Of a DNA stretch of 64,000 bases, positions 60,907 through 64,000 are shown one piece after another (positions within the stretch are counted from its first letter, which is position 1; each line of letters opens with the position of its first letter). Source of the stretch: Acidobacteriaceae bacterium (GTDB lineage Bacteria; Acidobacteriota; Terriglobia; Terriglobales; Acidobacteriaceae); assembly GCA_003156805.1 (NCBI GenBank), contig PMHV01000007.1, positions 155 to 64,154 of the forward strand, read 5' to 3'. A model generated the notes under the pieces. It was not told the DNA's origin and did not search any database. It saw only the letters and a program-made list of their open reading frames with translations. Position numbers and translations under genes: made by a program.

Positions 60907-61938
60907 ATGATGCGCTTACACGTTGTCTTTCTTGTCTTGCCGTTGATTCTGGTTTTTTCCGCTGTATTGACATTTTCGGCCGGCCGGCCGCTAGACAACA
61001 CGTCCGGCCGAGCGGTTTTGCTGGTGGCGAACAAGGGAGAGAGCAGCCTTGGGATTATCGAGCCGGAGTTGGGCCGGCAAGTGGCCACGGTGGCGGAGAA
61101 CGGCGTCACGGGACATGAAGTGGTGGCGTCTTCCGACGGGCGAATCGCTTTTGTGCCCATCTACGGCAACTCGGGGGTGGGACTTCCGGGAACTGACGGG
61201 CGGAACATTGTGGTGGTTGACATCGCCGCGCGGAAGGTGATCGGCAACATTGACTTTGGACATGGAGTCCGGCCGCACTGCGCGGTCATTGGGCCAAAGA
61301 ATGGGTTGCTCTACGTCACGACCGAGATTGACAATTCGATCTCTGTGATTGACCCGCACACGCTGAAGATCGTGGCGTCGATTCCGACGAATGAACCTGA
61401 GTCACACATGCTTGCCATCACGCACGACGGACGGCGCGGGTACACCGCGAATGTGGGTTCGGGAACGGTTTCGGTGCTCGACCTGGAGGCGCGAAAGACG
61501 ATCGATGTCATTCCGGTTGCGACGCACATCCAGCGCATTTCGGTTTCGATCGATGACCGTCTGGTTTTCACTTCCGACACGACGAAACCTGAGCTCGCCG
61601 TAATCGATGCGGCTACGAAAAAAGTGAAGACGCGGATCACGTTGCCGGCTCCGGGGTACGGATCTGCTGCTACTCCAGATGGACGCTGGCTGGTGATTGC
61701 GGCGCCTGGCGCGAACCAGGTCGCCGTGATCGACCTGGGCACGATGAAAGTGGCGCATACGATTGATGTGCCGGCCGCACCGCAGGAAATTCTGGTGCGT
61801 CCCGATGGGCTGGTTGCGTACGCGTCGTGCGACGCAAGCCGCAAGGTTGCCGCGATTCGCACCTCAGACTGGAAGGTGGAGAAGTTGATTGATGCGGGGA
61901 AAGGCGTGGACGGGTTGGCGTGGGCGGCTGGGCGGTGA
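60907..61938 (+). CDS. secreted YVTN beta-propeller protein
   Basis: A 343-residue exported protein. The ATG at 60907 follows GGAG by six bases and starts the signal peptide (MMRLHVVFLVLPLILVFSAV). The mature part contains YVTN/lactonase-like blades: GLLYVTTEIDNSISVIDPHT, GRRGYTANVGSGTVSVLDLE and GRWLVIAAPGANQVAVIDLG. These fold as a seven-bladed propeller; relatives include 6-phosphogluconolactonase-like and surface proteins. It lies 180 bases after gluconokinase, so a link to sugar-acid metabolism is possible but unproven. A GTG at 60886 is an alternative start. Confidence 0.88.
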   Translation: MMRLHVVFLVLPLILVFSAVLTFSAGRPLDNTSGRAVLLVANKGESSLGIIEPELGRQVATVAENGVTGHEVVASSDGRIAFVPIYGNSGVGLPGTDGRNIVVVDIAARKVIGNIDFGHGVRPHCAVIGPKNGLLYVTTEIDNSISVIDPHTLKIVASIPTNEPESHMLAITHDGRRGYTANVGSGTVSVLDLEARKTIDVIPVATHIQRISVSIDDRLVFTSDTTKPELAVIDAATKKVKTRITLPAPGYGSAATPDGRWLVIAAPGANQVAVIDLGTMKVAHTIDVPAAPQEILVRPDGLVAYASCDASRKVAAIRTSDWKVEKLIDAGKGVDGLAWAAGR

Positions 61939-62086
61939 GCATCTATATTTGTCCGCCGATTTCAGCGCGTTGCAAAAGACGACCGTGCGCGGTCTTGCTC
62001 TGGTAACCGTAGCGATGCGCGCGAGATCCCTCGTCCCGCTGGTAAAAGCGCGGGGCTTCGGGATGACGCCGATAGGATGACGTTCT

Positions 62087-63388
62087 TTGGCAAAAGCCAG
62101 TGATCCGGGAATTGAAGCCGCCGTTGTTTCCCGCCTGATGTGGCGGCTGATGCCGTTTCTGTTTCTTCTCTATATCGTTGCCTACCTGGACCGCATCAAT
62201 GTGAGTTTTGCCTTTCTCGAGATGCGGGAACAACTTCATCTCAGCGACCGGGCGTATGGGCGGGCAGCGGGAATGTTTTTTGCCGGATACTTTTTCTTTC
62301 AGGTGCCGAGCAATCTGGCGCTGGAACGCGTGGGTGTGCGGCGGTGGATCACCGGCTTGATGGTGGTGTGGGGAGTGGTTTCGTGCGGGATGATTTTTGT
62401 GCGCGGACCGATGAGCTTTTACGCGCTGCGATTTCTGCTGGGCGCAGCGGAGGCTGGGTTTTTTCCCGGGATGATGCTTTATTTGAGGCGGTGGTTTCCG
62501 GCGGGAGCGCGGGCGCGCGCGGTGGCGTGGTTTATGACGGCGAATCCGCTGGCGGGGGTGGTGGGCAGTCCGATTTCAGGAGGGTTGCTGGGGTTGCACG
62601 GCGGAGGGTTGGCGGGATGGCAGTGGCTGTTCGTGATGGAAGGATTGCCGGCAATTGTGCTGGGAGCCTCGGTGTATTGGGTGCTGACGGATAGTCCGAA
62701 GGACGCGAAGTGGTTGACGGAGGATCAGCGTGGCTGGCTGATAGAGAATTTGCAGCGGGAACGACAGGCGAATTCCGGGCTGGAGCGGGACAGTGTGTGG
62801 AAAGTGCTGGCGAGTGGAAGAATATGGTTGCTGTCGCTGCTATTTTTTGGCGTGCCCGCTTGCATGTATGGGGTAACGCTGTGGTTGCCGAGCGTGATCC
62901 GAGGTTTGGCGGGGCTGAGTTATTTTGCGGTTGGGGTGGTGGCGGTGATTCCGTTCCTGGCGACGGCCGTGGCCATGGTGCTGGTGGGAATGCATTCGGA
63001 CCGCTCGGGCGAACGGCGGTGGCACACGGCGTTGCCGGCATTTGCGGGAGCGGCTGGGCTGGCGTTGGCGGCGTATAGCGGGTCGACGGTACCGGTGATT
63101 TTTGGAATGAGCGTGGCCATGATGGGAGCAGAGTCGGTGGTGGGGCCATTCTGGGCGATGGCAACGTCGAAGATGAGTGCGAGCGGAGCGGCGGCGGGGA
63201 TTGCGGCGATCAATTCGATTTCGAACCTGGGAGGGTATTTCGGGCCCTACATTATTGGGTTGGTGCGCTCGGCGAATGGAGGGTTTCGCGGAGGGCTGCT
63301 GGCGATTGGGGCGACGCTGGTGGTGAGTGGGGGGATTGCGGTGGTGGTGGGGCGGGGAACGAACGTGGCGGGCGGGAGTTCGGTCTGA
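62087..63388 (+). CDS. MFS transporter, anion:cation symporter (sugar acid/phthalate) type
   Basis: A 433-residue transporter with 12 hydrophobic helices. LYIVAYLDRINVSFAFLEMR (helix 1), AAGMFFAGYFFFQVPSNLAL and LLGAAEAGFFPGMMLYLRRW match the ACS family that carries glucarate, galactarate, tartrate or phthalate. A TTG start at 62087 is chosen: the only nearby ATG (62076) is out of frame and soon stops, and AGGA lies nine bases before the TTG. With gluconokinase and the YVTN protein upstream it may serve sugar-acid uptake. Confidence 0.9.
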   Translation: MAKASDPGIEAAVVSRLMWRLMPFLFLLYIVAYLDRINVSFAFLEMREQLHLSDRAYGRAAGMFFAGYFFFQVPSNLALERVGVRRWITGLMVVWGVVSCGMIFVRGPMSFYALRFLLGAAEAGFFPGMMLYLRRWFPAGARARAVAWFMTANPLAGVVGSPISGGLLGLHGGGLAGWQWLFVMEGLPAIVLGASVYWVLTDSPKDAKWLTEDQRGWLIENLQRERQANSGLERDSVWKVLASGRIWLLSLLFFGVPACMYGVTLWLPSVIRGLAGLSYFAVGVVAVIPFLATAVAMVLVGMHSDRSGERRWHTALPAFAGAAGLALAAYSGSTVPVIFGMSVAMMGAESVVGPFWAMATSKMSASGAAAGIAAINSISNLGGYFGPYIIGLVRSANGGFRGGLLAIGATLVVSGGIAVVVGRGTNVAGGSSV

Positions 63389-63491
63389 GCGACCGGCAAA
63401 CGGTGCGGTTTCGTGGATTTGCGGGGATTGTTTACAATAGAAGATTCGTCCGCCCGGAGGACGGGAATCTGTCTGCTGGGCGAAGATTAAA

Positions 63492-64000
63492 TTGGAACAG
63501 CCAAACCACAATCCCAGCACGTCCCCCAGCGTGTACTGGCGCGTGGAGGGGAGCCTGCTTGACCTGACCGTGGTCGAGCCGGTGGCGTTTTTTACCTGGA
63601 ACGCGCAGACCTTCGCGGAGCGGTTCCGGCGGCGAGGGCAGATTTTTCTGATGGCGGCGCTGCGGCCGCTGCTGTACTCGACGAACCGCAAGTTCGCGAC
63701 CCGCGCCATGCACACCGTTTTGCGGGGCGTGACTCGCGACCGCCTGGATCTGCTGGGCGAAGAATACTTCCAATACAAACTGAAGCCGCGGTTGAAGACG
63801 CGGGGCGTCGAGAAGGTGCAGGAACTGGTGCGCGCGGGCGCCGACGTGGTGCTGGTGAGTCAGGGTTTGGATCATGTGATGAAGCCGCTGGCGCGGCATT
63901 TGGGGGTGAAGCGGGTGGTAGCGAACCGGTTGGATTTCCGCGACGGAGTGGCCACGGGAAGACTGCTGGACCCGGTGATCCGGCCGCGGGGAGCGTTTGC
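63492..64000 (+). CDS. HAD-superfamily (IB-like) protein lacking the catalytic Asp, partial
   Basis: A frame from a TTG at 63492 runs open to the end of the window (169 codons). The region [40 protein letters not shown] and [20 protein letters not shown] is clearly the HAD-IB core seen in phosphoserine-phosphatase-like enzymes. The first motif reads [12 protein letters not shown] where HAD enzymes have D-x-D-G-T, so the nucleophile Asp is Arg and the second Asp is Glu. It may have lost phosphatase activity. The rest of the protein is outside the window; some relatives fuse to further domains. The TTG start is uncertain. Confidence 0.75.
   Translation, partial: MEQPNHNPSTSPSVYWRVEGSLLDLTVVEPVAFFTWNAQTFAERFRRRGQIFLMAALRPLLYSTNRKFATRAMHTVLRGVTRDRLDLLGEEYFQYKLKPRLKTRGVEKVQELVRAGADVVLVSQGLDHVMKPLARHLGVKRVVANRLDFRDGVATGRLLDPVIRPRGAF

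Overview
The window looks like chromosomal DNA of a soil-type Acidobacteriota (Terriglobia-like) bacterium. This is inferred from the gene families, not from a marker gene. They include an Oar-type TonB-dependent receptor with a carboxypeptidase-regulatory domain next to a LacI regulator, an SBBP-repeat protein, four S53 (sedolisin-like) peptidases, a Pkn-type kinase fused to TPRs, a TIGR03118 protein, many secreted proteins with Ig-like tails, and numerous short palindromic repeats. I see no rRNA, tRNA, CRISPR array, transposase, integrase or phage gene.

Layout. 1-9.4 kb: the tail of a probable EPSP synthase, a small secreted protein, a CBS-pair protein, two secreted proteins of unknown function, the 992-residue SBBP protein and a TPR protein divergent from a LacI regulator. 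9.5-13.4 kb: the TonB-dependent receptor behind a promoter with a LacI-like palindrome. 13.5-19.5 kb: a trans-sulfuration PLP enzyme (minus), then on plus an amidohydrolase (preceded by an in-frame remnant of a short-chain dehydrogenase), a cupin, threonine synthase overlapping homoserine kinase, and a 63-residue protein. 19.5-27.1 kb (minus): Ser/Thr kinase, PIG-L deacetylase, APC permease and DinB protein. 27.2-33.2 kb (minus): an operon-like block of esterase, VOC protein, ATP-grasp ligase, YbdK-type carboxylate-amine ligase and M29 peptidase, then, past a terminator, a second ATP-grasp-like protein. 33.4-36.4 kb: a TPR protein and a ClC channel. 36.5-43.8 kb: three tandem S53 peptidases, each with its own near-identical promoter and hairpin terminator. 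43.9-48.3 kb: a 30-residue membrane protein, a LolA-like secreted protein, a PD-(D/E)XK protein and a fourth, diverged S53 peptidase. 48.4-50.0 kb: three toxin-antitoxin loci in 1.6 kb, two of them broken. 50.3-52.6 kb: a large radical SAM protein resembling tetraether/membrane-spanning-lipid synthases. 52.8-56.2 kb: a helicase-less type ISP/IIG-like restriction-methylase and a scrap of a second copy. 56.4-64 kb: an OmpA-family protein, a Gln/Gly-rich small protein, a TIGR03118 protein, gluconokinase, a YVTN propeller, an MFS transporter and the start of a HAD-like protein lacking the catalytic Asp.

The two systems most worth following are the amide-ligase block at 27.2-33.2 kb, which looks like a pathway for a small peptide-like metabolite or a peptide tag, and the radical SAM enzyme at 50.3 kb, a candidate for making the membrane-spanning lipids known from Acidobacteria. 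The S53 array and the decayed toxin-antitoxin island show active local duplication and gene loss. Palindromic repeats are scattered between genes and, in two cases, lie inside open reading frames.
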